A DNA stretch of 64,000 nt from Salinimicrobium soli. GTDB taxonomy: Bacteria; Bacteroidota; Bacteroidia; Flavobacteriales; Flavobacteriaceae. Shown piece by piece: positions 52,905 to 61,715 of the stretch. Within the stretch, counting starts at the first letter, position 1; every line of letters begins with the position of its first letter. The notes beneath the pieces are model-generated. The model did no database searches and had not been told where the DNA came from. It saw only the letters and a list, made by a program, of their open reading frames with translations. Made by a program: the position numbers and the translations under genes. The stretch spans positions 620,001 through 684,000 of the forward strand of contig NZ_JBLUWW010000003.1 in the NCBI RefSeq assembly GCF_048323655.1, read 5' to 3'.

Positions 52905-54059
52905 ATGCCGATTTTGACGAAAGAACAATTTGAAGATTTAGCGAAATTTGACAATAATCCCTGTATTTCGATCTTTATTCCCACAGAACGCGCCGGAAAG
53001 GATGTTTTGGAAGGGAAAGGACGAATCCACTTGAAATCACAGTGGAAAAAAGCAGCGGAAAAGCTAAAGGAGATGGGGCTGGATCAGGATAAGATCAGCA
53101 AAATAGGAAAACCGGTAGAAGATCTTTTAGCCGATAGTGATTTCTGGAGACATCAGTCCGATGGATTAGCGCTGTTCCTTGCAGATGGTTTCTTCAGAAA
53201 ATATACTTTGCCGGTCTATTTCGAAGAGTATACTTACGTTAGCGATCACTTTTACTTAAAACCTCTGGTCCCAATGTTCTCGGGTGACGGAAGATTTTAC
53301 CTGCTTGCCCTGCAGATGGATCGCGTCCAACTGTATGAAGGAAACAGGTATAGTGTGGGAGAAGTTGATGTCGAAGACCTCACTCCTTCTCAGTTAGAAG
53401 AAAGGGTTGGCTTTGATTACGAAGAAAAAAACCTGAAAAGTAAAACACAGAATGAAACCACGGGTACTACCGTAACTCACGGTTACGGTGCTGCCGAAAG
53501 AGACCGGAAAAATGAATTTCTTCGTTTCTTTAGAGCAGTCGATAAAGGATTGCACGAGGTATTGAAAGATGAAAAAGTACCATTGGTAGTAGCCTGCCAG
53601 GATTACCTTTTTCCAATTTACCAGGAGGCGAGTACCTACAAAAGACTTTTTCCCGAACCTGTACCCGGAAATCCTTCCGACTATGAAAATATGTTGGCAC
53701 TGCATTCCGCAGCTTTGGAAGTGCTGAAACCACATTTCGACAAGGAGAAGGAGGAAAAAATGAAACAGTTTAAAGAAATGAATCCGGGCCGTACTTCAGT
53801 AATGGTTTCAGAGATCATTCCGGCTATTTACCAGGGAAAGGTCGATACCTTATTCCTTCAGAACAGGGAAGATATCTGGGGGAATTACAATGAAAATATG
53901 GCCTCGGTTGATGTTCAGGACGGGCCATCTTCGGCAAACACTTCCTTAATGAATCTTGCAGCAGTAAAGGTAATTGAGCAGGGTGGCAATGTGTATCTCA
54001 TAGAAAACGAGTTTATGCCGGATAACAGTTCTAAAATGAATGCTGTGTTCAGATATTAA
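52905..54059 (+). CDS. Bacterial archaeo-eukaryotic release-factor-like (baeRF3-type) protein
   Basis: This 384-residue protein belongs to the bacterial branch of the archaeo-eukaryotic release factor (eRF1/Pelota-like) superfamily. Visible landmarks are CISIFIPTERAGKD (about 20-33), SDGLALFLADGFFRKY near 85-100, THGYGAAERDRKNEFLRFF near 190-208 and the C-terminal domain AVKVIEQGGNVYLIENEFMP near 351-370. Its position alone on a long leader suggests regulated expression. A ribosome-linked role is inferred from the superfamily. Confidence 0.82.
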   Translation: MPILTKEQFEDLAKFDNNPCISIFIPTERAGKDVLEGKGRIHLKSQWKKAAEKLKEMGLDQDKISKIGKPVEDLLADSDFWRHQSDGLALFLADGFFRKYTLPVYFEEYTYVSDHFYLKPLVPMFSGDGRFYLLALQMDRVQLYEGNRYSVGEVDVEDLTPSQLEERVGFDYEEKNLKSKTQNETTGTTVTHGYGAAERDRKNEFLRFFRAVDKGLHEVLKDEKVPLVVACQDYLFPIYQEASTYKRLFPEPVPGNPSDYENMLALHSAALEVLKPHFDKEKEEKMKQFKEMNPGRTSVMVSEIIPAIYQGKVDTLFLQNREDIWGNYNENMASVDVQDGPSSANTSLMNLAAVKVIEQGGNVYLIENEFMPDNSSKMNAVFRY

Positions 54060-54080
54060 TTCTGGAATTGATATAAAGTG

Positions 54081-54112
54081 AAAACCTCTGCCTTTCGGCA
54101 GAGGTTTTTTTT
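54081..54112. terminator. Bidirectional terminator
   Basis: AAAACCTCTGCC (54081-54092) pairs with GGCAGAGGTTTT (54097-54108) across TTTC, followed by more T. It serves the baeRF3-like gene and, in reverse, the acyltransferase gene whose stop begins at 54111. Confidence 0.9.
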
Positions 54113-54650
54113 ATGTATAGTGAGCGACCTTTCCAATTACTTCTTTGTAAAAAGCCTTGATCTGCTTGAAATCTGCTTCCTTGTCTTCTGAGACTAACAG
54201 AGGTTCAGAAATTTTCACCTGTTTGCGACCAAAGTCGAAAGCGATCATCACTATAGGAACATCAGCTTGTTTAGCGATATAATAGAAACCTGTTTTCCAG
54301 TCCTTTACTTTTTTACGGGTTCCCTCAGGTGATATTCCTAATCGCAACTCCTCGTGTTCTGCAAACTTACCGGCTATAGCCTCCACCTTGTTCTGTCCTT
54401 GAGTACGGTCTAAAGGGATGCCCCCGACCCATTTAAAGTACCAACCGAAAGGGGGCTTAAAAAGCTCTTTTTTAGCAACGAATTTTATATCTACTCCCAG
54501 GATTCTGCGTACCAGCAAGCCTATATAGAAGTCATGCCAACTGGTATGAGGAACAACTATTACAACCGCTTTTTTTACTCCTGTGGGCCAGGAACCTATC
54601 ATTTTCCAGCCCATGAGTTTGAAATAAATAAATCTAGCTAACCAATTCAC
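54111..54650 (-). CDS. Lysophospholipid-type acyltransferase (PlsC-like)
   Basis: This 179-residue PF01553 acyltransferase has PHTSWHDFYIGLL (about 34-46; an HxxxxD-like box) and the second block SPEGTRKKVKDWKTGFYYIA near 106-125. It probably acylates lysophosphatidic acid or a related lipid at the inner membrane. The start is GTG 54650 (MNWLARFIYFKL), which overlaps the proline dehydrogenase gene by 17 bp; an ATG 12 codons inside would shorten a conserved N-terminus. Confidence 0.82.
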   Translation of the reverse strand: MNWLARFIYFKLMGWKMIGSWPTGVKKAVVIVVPHTSWHDFYIGLLVRRILGVDIKFVAKKELFKPPFGWYFKWVGGIPLDRTQGQNKVEAIAGKFAEHEELRLGISPEGTRKKVKDWKTGFYYIAKQADVPIVMIAFDFGRKQVKISEPLLVSEDKEADFKQIKAFYKEVIGKVAHYT

Positions 54651-55845
54651 TCTCTCTGTTGCTCTTCGTTATTTCTCCGCTTCTTCGTTTTCTTTCTTCG
54701 TAGAGCAAGGCAAGTTCCCTTCCGGTTTGCCCTTTTACAGAGGTATTTTCTTCTGCTCTTCTAATCAAATAAGGAACAACCTCCCTCACCGGTCCGAAAG
54801 GAACCAGTTTAGCAACATTGAAACCTGCTTCTGCAAGATTATAGCTAATATGCTCACTCATTCCGAAGAGTTGTGAGAACCATACGCGATCATCATCTTT
54901 TTCAATACCCTTGTCTTCCATCACCTGCAGCGCAAGATAGTTACTCATTTCGTTATGAGTACCTATAAAAACAGAAATGTCGTCAATATGAGCCAGGCAA
55001 TAGGTCAGTACCCCGTTGAAGTTGACGTCTGTTGCTTCTTTATTTTCGCAAATAGGTGACAAATAACCCATTTTTTCAGCCCGTTCGTTTTCTTTTTCAA
55101 GGTAAGCTCCCCTTACTATTTTTGCTCCGACTATAAAGCCCTGCTCTTTAGCGCGGCTGTGAAGATCTTTTAAATACTGCATCCTGTCCCAGCGGTAGCA
55201 CTGCAGGGTATTGAAGATCACTGCACGTTCCCTGTTGTATTTGAACATCATGTCTTCCATTAAGGCATCAGCAGCGTCCTGCATCCAGCTTTCTTCAGCA
55301 TCTGCAAGTAACCTTACCCCTTGTTTGTAGGCTTCTTCGCAAATATCATTCACCCTGTTCTTTACGCGTTGCCATTCCTCTTCCTCTTCCAGGGTGAGAC
55401 TGGCATTGGCAGAAACTTTTTGCCAAAGCTCGAACCTTCCAATTCCGGTAGGTTTAAAAACTGCAAACGGGATTTCCTCCCTGTCAGAAATGAATTTTAC
55501 AATGTTGGTCTTCCGCTGAATTGCTTTTTCAAATTCGCTTTCCTTTTCCTTTCCTTCTACTGAATAATCAAGAATGCTATGCAGATTCTTGGTGTACATT
55601 TTTTCAATAGTTGGAAGGCAATCCTTCTCTGTCACTCCTCCACAAAACTGATTAAAAATGGTCTTTTTAATAAGAGATTCTACCGGTAGGTGGACCTTTA
55701 ATGCCAGATTTGTAAGGGTAGTCCCCGCTTTAACAAGCATGGGGCGGTCTATCATTTCAAAAAGAAAAATAGCCCGGTTTAATTCTGCGTCCGATTTTAA
55801 TTTAAAAGCGGTCTCAGTATCGTTGAATATTTTTTCTGTGATCAT
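54634..55845 (-). CDS. Proline dehydrogenase
   Basis: This 403-residue flavoenzyme oxidises proline to pyrroline-5-carboxylate. Landmarks are VFKPTGIGRFELWQK (about 108-122), VGAKIVRGAYLEKENERA near 240-257, IGTHNEMS near 292-299 and the C-terminal VPYLIRRAEENTSVKGQTGREL near 362-383. It is a single-domain PRODH, not the bifunctional PutA. It is divergent from aroB; this pair is common in flavobacteria. A -7 element TACCTTTG lies on the minus strand at 55865-55872. Confidence 0.93.
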   Translation of the reverse strand: MITEKIFNDTETAFKLKSDAELNRAIFLFEMIDRPMLVKAGTTLTNLALKVHLPVESLIKKTIFNQFCGGVTEKDCLPTIEKMYTKNLHSILDYSVEGKEKESEFEKAIQRKTNIVKFISDREEIPFAVFKPTGIGRFELWQKVSANASLTLEEEEEWQRVKNRVNDICEEAYKQGVRLLADAEESWMQDAADALMEDMMFKYNRERAVIFNTLQCYRWDRMQYLKDLHSRAKEQGFIVGAKIVRGAYLEKENERAEKMGYLSPICENKEATDVNFNGVLTYCLAHIDDISVFIGTHNEMSNYLALQVMEDKGIEKDDDRVWFSQLFGMSEHISYNLAEAGFNVAKLVPFGPVREVVPYLIRRAEENTSVKGQTGRELALLYEERKRRSGEITKSNRESELVS

Positions 55846-55947
55846 TTGTGAAACTTAAGTTGTACAAAGGTAATTATTGCGTATATATTGTTTGCAAAAT
55901 TCTCTTTATTTTCGGTGCTTTATTGCAGATTTTTTTAATTCATATTC

Positions 55948-57018
55948 ATGACAGAAGTTTCACAGGATCAACAGGTTTTCTTCAATGAAAATGGCTATAA
56001 ACAACTCAACCTTTTTTTGAAGAACAACAGTTTTTCCAAAATCTTCATTTTAGTTGACACCAATACCCATACCCACTGCCTCTCCCCTTTCCTGCAAAGG
56101 CTGGAAACGGAAGTTACCTTAGAGGTGATTGAAATGGAAGCAGGGGAAGAACATAAGAACCTGGAGACCTGTAATGGAATATGGAAAACACTTTCTGAAT
56201 TGGGAGGTGACAGGAAAAGCCTATTGATCAATCTTGGCGGTGGCGTGGTTACCGACCTCGGCGGATTTGTTGCAGCTACTTTCAAAAGAGGTATTTCTTT
56301 CGTTCATTTTCCCACTACTCTACTTGCTATGGTTGATGCTGCAGTTGGAGGAAAGAACGGCATAAACCTGGACGGGCTTAAAAATCAGATAGGAACCATT
56401 CGCCCTCCCGAAATGGTGGTGGCAGATATTTCTTTCCTCACTACCTTGCCTTCCGCAGAAATGCGCAGCGGACTTGCAGAAATGTTGAAACACGGGCTCA
56501 TTAGAGACGAGGCTTACTGGAATTCTTTACAAAATCTGCAAGACTTGAATTTGAGTCATCTTGAAGCTCTTATCAGAAGATCAGTTGAGATCAAGGAGGA
56601 GATTGTTAGGCAAGATCCTGAAGAGAAACACCTTAGAAAGAGTCTGAATTATGGGCATACACTTGGACATGCCATCGAAACATATTTTCTGGAAACTCCT
56701 GAAAAGACAAAATTATTACATGGTGAGGCGGTAGCTGCGGGAATGGTTTTGGCCACCTATTTATCGAACAAAACGGAATCTTTTCCGGAAGCTAAAATGC
56801 AGGAGATCAGGAAAGCAATTCTTGCTATGTATGGAAAAGTAGATTTTTTAGAGGAAGACCAGAAAAAAATTATTGAGCTCTTGAAATTTGATAAAAAAAA
56901 TGAGGGAGGAAAAATAAATTTTGTTCTTTTGCGGAAAATTGGGGAACCGGTCATTGACCGGCAGGTATCAAATGAGCTGATTTATGAGGCCTTCAGGTAT
57001 TACCTTGAACCACAATAG
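55948..57018 (+). CDS. aroB: 3-dehydroquinate synthase
   Basis: This 356-residue enzyme converts DAHP to 3-dehydroquinate in the shikimate pathway, needing NAD and a divalent metal. The glycine-rich NAD site is LGGGVVTDLGGFVAATFKRG (about 95-114), with FPTTLLAMVDAAVGGKNGINL near 121-141 and the metal ligands in GLAEMLKHGLI, NYGHTLGHAIE and LLHGEAVAAGM. It is divergent from the proline dehydrogenase gene. Confidence 0.96.
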   Translation: MTEVSQDQQVFFNENGYKQLNLFLKNNSFSKIFILVDTNTHTHCLSPFLQRLETEVTLEVIEMEAGEEHKNLETCNGIWKTLSELGGDRKSLLINLGGGVVTDLGGFVAATFKRGISFVHFPTTLLAMVDAAVGGKNGINLDGLKNQIGTIRPPEMVVADISFLTTLPSAEMRSGLAEMLKHGLIRDEAYWNSLQNLQDLNLSHLEALIRRSVEIKEEIVRQDPEEKHLRKSLNYGHTLGHAIETYFLETPEKTKLLHGEAVAAGMVLATYLSNKTESFPEAKMQEIRKAILAMYGKVDFLEEDQKKIIELLKFDKKNEGGKINFVLLRKIGEPVIDRQVSNELIYEAFRYYLEPQ

Positions 57019-57127
57019 AATAGAATCTTAATTAAGATATTACAGATTAAAATTTTTATTTATTTTAACGCCGGCGGAAGAATGAATTATTATTTTCGCT
57101 GAGAAGCATGACCCAAAGAAAGCCCTT

Positions 57128-57442
57128 ATGAAAAGAATCATTGTTGATTACAAAAAGCTCACCCCGGAAATTTTAGGTTTACTTGTTGAGAAATACCCTG
57201 ACGGGTATGACGATGACCAGATCATTTCTTTCAAAAATGCCAAAAATGAAACTGTAGATGCAGTAGAGGTACGTACAGAGGACAGTATTTATCTTGTAAA
57301 AGTTTCTACCCGTTTGGAAAATACCATGGCGAATTATGATGAGGATGATTATGATGATGCAGATTACAACGAGCCTATAGTAGAGATTCCGGAAAAGACT
57401 GAAGATCCTGAAGAGGAAATTGATGACGAGGAAGACCTGTAG
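57128..57442 (+). CDS. Small acidic protein
   Basis: This 104-residue protein has a compact N-terminal half (MKRIIVDYKKLTPEILGLLVEKYPDGYDDDQIISF) and a very acidic tail (YDEDDYDDADYNEP, then PEEEIDDEEDL). It resembles small conserved flavobacterial proteins of unknown function, sometimes mis-annotated as primase-related. It is a single gene closed by the terminator at 57459-57485. Confidence 0.75.
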   Translation: MKRIIVDYKKLTPEILGLLVEKYPDGYDDDQIISFKNAKNETVDAVEVRTEDSIYLVKVSTRLENTMANYDEDDYDDADYNEPIVEIPEKTEDPEEEIDDEEDL

Positions 57443-57458
57443 ATCAGGTATTACCATA

Positions 57459-57485
57459 AAAAAAGGAACCAAATGGTTCCTTTTT
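57459..57485. terminator. Bidirectional terminator
   Basis: AAAAAGGAACC pairs with GGTTCCTTTTT across AAAT, between the + acidic-protein gene and the - PfpI gene. Confidence 0.88.
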
Positions 57486-57507
57486 CTTTTTTATAATATT
57501 CTCTGGT

Positions 57508-58056
57508 TTAAGCATGTTGCTCTTCGTGCTTGCCTTCTTTGATCTCCTCGATCAATTTTGAATTAAAAGCCGGAAGATCATCGGGATTCCTGCTGGTAAC
57601 AAATCCTTCGTCCACTACCACTTCTTTGTCTACCCAATTTGCGCCGGCATTAATAAGGTCATCTTTTATTGAATTATAGGAGGTCATTGTACGCCCCTTC
57701 ACTACTCCGGCACTAATTAGCGTCCAGGGGCCGTGGCAAATTGCAGCTACAGGTTTTTTCTGTTCAAAGAAATTCTTCACGAACGTCAGCGCTTCTTTGT
57801 TGGTCCTTAAATTATCGGGATTTATCACCCCGCCTGGAAGCACAAGTGCGTTATAATCTTTAGCTGAAACTTCACTCAACTTTTTGTCTACCTGATATTC
57901 TTTAGACCAGTTGCCTTTATTCCAGGCTTTGATCTTTCCGCTCTCCGGACTTACAATATGTACCTCGAATCCTTCTTTCTCCATGGCTTCCTTTGGAGAA
58001 CTCAATTCACTTTCTTCAAAACCGTTGGTCGCCAAAATGGCTATTCTCTTCTTCAT
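57508..58056 (-). CDS. DJ-1/PfpI-family protein
   Basis: This 182-residue class I glutamine-amidotransferase-like protein has the nucleophile elbow PVAAICHGPW (about 99-108, with the reactive cysteine), MTSYNSIKDDLINAGANWVD near 122-141 and the N-terminal ATNGFEESEL. The closest group is PfpI/YhbO, proposed to be a protease, glyoxalase III or protein deglycase. It is a single gene and cytosolic. Confidence 0.92.
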   Translation of the reverse strand: MKKRIAILATNGFEESELSSPKEAMEKEGFEVHIVSPESGKIKAWNKGNWSKEYQVDKKLSEVSAKDYNALVLPGGVINPDNLRTNKEALTFVKNFFEQKKPVAAICHGPWTLISAGVVKGRTMTSYNSIKDDLINAGANWVDKEVVVDEGFVTSRNPDDLPAFNSKLIEEIKEGKHEEQHA

Positions 58057-58168
58057 TTGTCTTTTTTTAGGTTAAACTTCATTTTCCTCCAGAATGTACT
58101 AACTCAATAATAACTTCTCTATTAAGGAGCTCGTAAATTTTGGAGAGAAACCGTTAAACCTTTAAAAA

Positions 58169-59182
58169 TTACTTTTTCTTATCGCTTTTTTCCATTTCCA
58201 GATCCTTGTCGGTATGGGATTGAAGAGTGTCCAGGATCCGTTTTTCATCAATTAACTGTCCGCGTTTCTGTTCGAGGCGTTCCAGCTCCTGGTAAATAGC
58301 CGGCTCGGCATATTCGTTGGGTTCCACTTTTTCCTTTTTATGAAGTGCGTACTGAACGGTAAATTCAGCTCCAAAAAATACGATCAGGCAGGTATAGTAT
58401 ACCCATAGCAGGATTAGAACTACTGAAGAGGCACCACCATAAACCGAACCCGGCTTACTTTGCCCAAAATAAAATCCGATAATATATTCGGCTACAAGAA
58501 ACATACAGGTGGTGAGCATGGCACCCAGATAAGTCGTTTTCCAGCGAAGTTTTACATCGGGAAGCCATTTAAAGATCGCCGCAAAAAGTGAAGTAACGAT
58601 GAGGAATGAAAGCAGGAAATTGAGCAGATCCAGCATAAATGTGGTAATTACCGGAGCAATTGAAGCCAGGTAATCACTTAAAGCAGCAAGAACCGCGGAA
58701 ATGACCAGAGAGACTAGCATTAAAAGGCCTAAAACGAATACCATACCAAGGGAAATGATACGATTGATTATAATGCGCTTTACTGTATTTTTTTTTGCCG
58801 TAACGTTCCAGATGTTGTTCATGGCCGCCTTCAACTGAAAAAAAACACCGGTTGCCCCAAAGATCAGGAAAGCCAGACCGAAAATTACCGCAAAGGTCGA
58901 TCTGTCATTAAGTGCGGCGCTGGCAATCATTCCTTCAATGGCTCTCGCTGGTTCTTCCCCAATGAAATTGTTTATCTGTTCGGTGATCCTTCCCTGAACC
59001 GCACTTTGACCGAAGAAATATCCGGCTACGGTCACTACGATGATCAAAAGAGATGGTAATGAAAAAAGAGCGTAATAGGCTATTGTAGCACTTCGTGCCC
59101 AGGGATCATTTCTATTCCAGCTGAAGTATGCTTTTTTGATAAGGCTCCAGAAAGAGGTAAGCTTGTGTTTGATGTATGACAT
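58169..59182 (-). CDS. YihY/BrkB-family membrane protein
   Basis: This 337-residue inner-membrane protein has about six helices, including IAYYALFSLPSLLIIVVTVAGYFFG (about 30-54), VIFGLAFLIFGATGVFFQLKAAMNNIW near 96-122, SLGMVFVLGLLMLVSLVISAVLA near 142-164 and SSVVLILLWVYYTCLIVFFGAEFT near 247-270. It carries a charged C-terminal tail. The former link to RNase BN is disproved in the family. The function is not known and may be transport. Confidence 0.9.
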   Translation of the reverse strand: MSYIKHKLTSFWSLIKKAYFSWNRNDPWARSATIAYYALFSLPSLLIIVVTVAGYFFGQSAVQGRITEQINNFIGEEPARAIEGMIASAALNDRSTFAVIFGLAFLIFGATGVFFQLKAAMNNIWNVTAKKNTVKRIIINRIISLGMVFVLGLLMLVSLVISAVLAALSDYLASIAPVITTFMLDLLNFLLSFLIVTSLFAAIFKWLPDVKLRWKTTYLGAMLTTCMFLVAEYIIGFYFGQSKPGSVYGGASSVVLILLWVYYTCLIVFFGAEFTVQYALHKKEKVEPNEYAEPAIYQELERLEQKRGQLIDEKRILDTLQSHTDKDLEMEKSDKKK

Positions 59183-59209
59183 ACCCAGTACATAAGCATT
59201 TAGAGTAAT

Positions 59210-59246
59210 GTATAAAAAAACCCTTTAAACCAGTAAGTTTAAAGGG
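59210..59246 (-). terminator. Terminator of the Lrp-family gene
   Basis: CCCTTTAAAC (59221-59230) pairs with GTTTAAAGGG (59237-59246), and the A-run at 59214-59220 reads as a T-run on the minus strand. It lies 25 bp beyond the stop of the regulator gene. Confidence 0.88.
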
Positions 59247-59270
59247 CTTTTAATAAGATTTTAGGAAAAA

Positions 59271-59750
59271 CTAGAGATTCTCAAAAATGGAATGCATCAG
59301 ACGTTTTTTATCGTTGATACTTTCTTCCAGTGAGATCATTGTCTCAGTTCTGTAAACACCTTCAATATCATCCAATTTGAAAATGATCTCCTTAGCGTGT
59401 TGTGTATCACGAGCTCTGATCTTACAGAATACATTGAATTTACCCGTGGTCACATGGGCCACAGTCACAAAAGGAATTTCATTAATTCTTTCAAGAACGA
59501 ATTTTGTCTGAGAAGTATTCTGTAGAAAAATTCCCACGTATGCTATAAAGGCATATCCAAGTTTCTCATAATTGAGAGTAAGGGATGATCCAAGAATTAT
59601 CCCTGCCTCTTCCATTTTCTTTACTCTCACGTGCACCGTCCCGGCCGATATCATTAATTTCTTAGCTATATCGGTAAAAGGGGTCCTGGTATTATCAATC
59701 AACATGTTCAGGATCTGGTGATCTGTCTCATCTAATCTAAATTTTGCCAT
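59271..59750 (-). CDS. Lrp/AsnC-family transcriptional regulator
   Basis: This 159-residue regulator has an N-terminal winged HTH (DETDHQILNMLIDNTRTPFTDIAKKLMISAGTVHVRVKKMEEAG runs across about 6-49) and a C-terminal RAM effector domain (VAHVTTGKFNVFCKIRARDTQHA near 97-119). Family members respond to amino acids. Targets are unknown. It is a single gene between the YihY gene and the M14 peptidase gene, with its own terminator. Confidence 0.93.
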   Translation of the reverse strand: MAKFRLDETDHQILNMLIDNTRTPFTDIAKKLMISAGTVHVRVKKMEEAGIILGSSLTLNYEKLGYAFIAYVGIFLQNTSQTKFVLERINEIPFVTVAHVTTGKFNVFCKIRARDTQHAKEIIFKLDDIEGVYRTETMISLEESINDKKRLMHSIFENL

Positions 59751-59830
59751 ATCTAATTATTTTCTAAGATTCTCCGTTATTTTAAATGAAGTACAAAATT
59801 ACTACAAAAAAATTGGATTATAAACAAAAT

Positions 59831-61003
59831 TCATTGATTATCCTGAGATATTATTGATAACTTCTCGTCATTTAACAAAAATGTGTGTACTATATCGTTT
59901 TCGATAGGCCACTTTCCCTCCCCTGTTTTTAGTCTTTGACCACGGCAATCAAATTCCCGATGACCAAAATAAGTTAAAGATGGGGCCATAGTTTGAACAC
60001 GTGGCAAAAAGTGGACATCTCCCCCTTTTAATTTTTCCTCGAATTGTAATGCAACATCAAGGTTTTGATCTTTTATAAGCGCATTTCGTAAAATGATATC
60101 GTAAAAATTCTTGTGGTTCTCTGGAATTTCCATGTAATTTTCGGAAGAATACTCTTCATATTTTCCTGTAGCTATGGAATTTAAGCCGGCGAAGATGGAA
60201 AACGCAATGTACTTCCTGGTTTCTTCCCGTTGATAATCTTCCGGGAAATGTCCCGCTTCAAAAAGAATGGTAGGAGTTTCAAGGCTTTGAAAAGTATCTC
60301 CGGTGCAATTAATATTAAAAGCATCATCATAGCGTCCTACCTGGCCCGGAATATATTCCTGAAGTTGCTTGTTCATATAAGAAATTACCTGCATTGCCTT
60401 TGTTCTCACTGCTGTGACAGTCCTTTCTTCGTTCATAGCAGGTGATAGAAAGGAAACCGTGGCCACTTTGGAAGTGTTGCCGGCGCTAAAAATAGTTCTC
60501 TGGTCGTGCAGGTTAAAACAGAAATCGGGAAAAAAATTCTCGTATGTCTCTCTCAGGACATTACTCTCCTGTTCACTAAGGTTGTTGGCATCCCGGTTGA
60601 GATCAACCTTGTTCACATTTTCTCTGGTGTAACGGGCAGCACCGTCAGGATTGAGAATTGGGATAACTAAAAAAGTACATTCCTCCAGGATCCTCCGTAC
60701 TTCGCGATCATCTTTATGTTCTGCGAAAAGATTGAGAAGATCACAAATGGCTTTTGTAGTGGTCCCTTCATTTCCATGCATCTGGGACCAAGCAAGTATT
60801 TTCTTTGAACCCGAACCAATTCTGATGCTGTGGATAGGAACATTTAAAAAAGAACTTCCTACCTGCGCAACTTCAAATTGTGATTTAGCCTTATTCAGTA
60901 CCTCCTCAATTTTCGGCTGTGTGATATATCTACCCTTAATGCTGTTCTCTTTGAAACCGGGATAGACATTCAGAAAATTTCGGGAATTAACTTCTTTATT
61001 CAT
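59831..61003 (-). CDS. M14-family zinc carboxypeptidase-like protein
   Basis: This is a 390-residue protein starting at ATG 61003 (MNKEVNSRNFLNVYPGF); an in-frame TTG at 61045 overlaps an operator and is rejected. Zinc ligands are in QMHGNEGTT (about 74-82) and FNLHDQRT near 166-173, with the catalytic glutamate in ILFEAGHFPEDYQ near 248-260 and DGAARYTRENVNKVDLNRDANN near 120-141. No signal peptide is visible, so it is probably cytosolic. It is divergent from an Xre regulator gene, and one TTTAC-n4-GTAAA operator lies 2 bp before its ATG, so it is probably a target of that regulator. Confidence 0.88.
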   Translation of the reverse strand: MNKEVNSRNFLNVYPGFKENSIKGRYITQPKIEEVLNKAKSQFEVAQVGSSFLNVPIHSIRIGSGSKKILAWSQMHGNEGTTTKAICDLLNLFAEHKDDREVRRILEECTFLVIPILNPDGAARYTRENVNKVDLNRDANNLSEQESNVLRETYENFFPDFCFNLHDQRTIFSAGNTSKVATVSFLSPAMNEERTVTAVRTKAMQVISYMNKQLQEYIPGQVGRYDDAFNINCTGDTFQSLETPTILFEAGHFPEDYQREETRKYIAFSIFAGLNSIATGKYEEYSSENYMEIPENHKNFYDIILRNALIKDQNLDVALQFEEKLKGGDVHFLPRVQTMAPSLTYFGHREFDCRGQRLKTGEGKWPIENDIVHTFLLNDEKLSIISQDNQ

Positions 61004-61004
61004 G

Positions 61005-61290
61005 TTTACAAAAGTAAATAAACCCTTTTTTACAATTGTAAACAAGACGAAACGAAAGAAGTGTTGAGTAATGTAAACAGCTGGTTCATGATAATAAGCA
61101 ATGTTAATGGAGATATTCCTAGGTACTCAATAATTAGGATTAAAAAGCTAGTTATTAGCACCTTAAATTGGTTTACATAAAGTAAAGGTTGTACTTTAAT
61201 TAACTATTTACAGCTGTAATTTGCACGCTTCAGGAACTTGTTTTACATTTGTAAACTAACATTTCAAATACATTTGTTTACAATGGTGAA
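61005..61290. promoter_or_regulatory. Operator array, TTTAC-n4-GTAAA palindromes
   Basis: Six palindromic sites fill the gap between the divergent M14 peptidase and Xre genes. Perfect TTTAC-n4-GTAAA sites lie at 61005-61018, 61029-61042 and 61242-61255. One-mismatch sites lie at 61207-61220 (GTAAT) and 61277-61290 (GTGAA), and one with a 5-nt spacer at 61172-61186. The right-hand four start at 61172, 61207, 61242 and 61277, exactly 35 bp apart. The last covers the Xre start codon, which points to autoregulation. A half site GTAAA is at 61073-61077. The protein that binds is inferred to be the adjacent Xre regulator. Confidence 0.85.
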
Positions 61291-61684
61291 CATCGAAGAG
61301 TTTACAAATAGAATCAATAAGGTCATGGAATATTATGATCTCTCAGCGGCATCCTTCGCTGATAAAATTGACGTGGGAAGGTCTTCTATCTCTCACCTCC
61401 TTTCGGGTAGGAATAAACCCAGTCTCGATTTTGTAATGAAGATCGTAAAGACCTTTCCTGAAGTAGATATCTATTGGTTGCTGAACGGGAAAGGTAATTT
61501 TCCAAAAAAAGATGTCTCCCCTGCTTCTTTGCCAAAAGTCAATCCTGCGATTACACCGGACCTTTTTACAGAGGAACTTTCTATCCCTGCTTCACCAGAA
61601 AAAAACTCTTCTAAAGGGCGCAGAGAGATCAAAAAGATCGTGTTTTTCTATAATGACGGCAGTTTTGAGGCATTTGAAAATTGA
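61283..61684 (+). CDS. Xre-family HTH transcriptional regulator
   Basis: This is a 133-residue regulator starting at ATG 61283; the upstream TTG at 61238 would read through an operator and is rejected. The HTH is at about 23-45 (ASFADKIDVGRSSISHLLSG), followed by PSLDFVMKIVKTFPEVDIYWLLNGKGNFPK (about 49-78), a segment typical of Bacteroidota repressors. The C-terminus is a variable, charged tail ending REIKKIVFFYNDGSFEAFEN. The start codon lies inside an operator palindrome, so autorepression is likely. It is divergent from the M14 peptidase gene. Confidence 0.88.
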   Translation: MVNIEEFTNRINKVMEYYDLSAASFADKIDVGRSSISHLLSGRNKPSLDFVMKIVKTFPEVDIYWLLNGKGNFPKKDVSPASLPKVNPAITPDLFTEELSIPASPEKNSSKGRREIKKIVFFYNDGSFEAFEN

Positions 61685-61715
61685 TTCTGATCACAAAAAG
61701 CTGTTAATTTGCGTC

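Noticed and set aside
61172..61290. Evenly spaced repeats that could suggest a small CRISPR array
   Set aside because: The repeated unit is a 14-bp palindrome only, with 21-bp gaps, and no cas genes are present. It lies in a promoter region and covers a start codon, so operators fit better.
61512..61715. N-terminal extension of the 61716 lipoprotein
   Set aside because: The extension runs out of frame through the Xre gene, and the lipoprotein signal begins cleanly at 61716.
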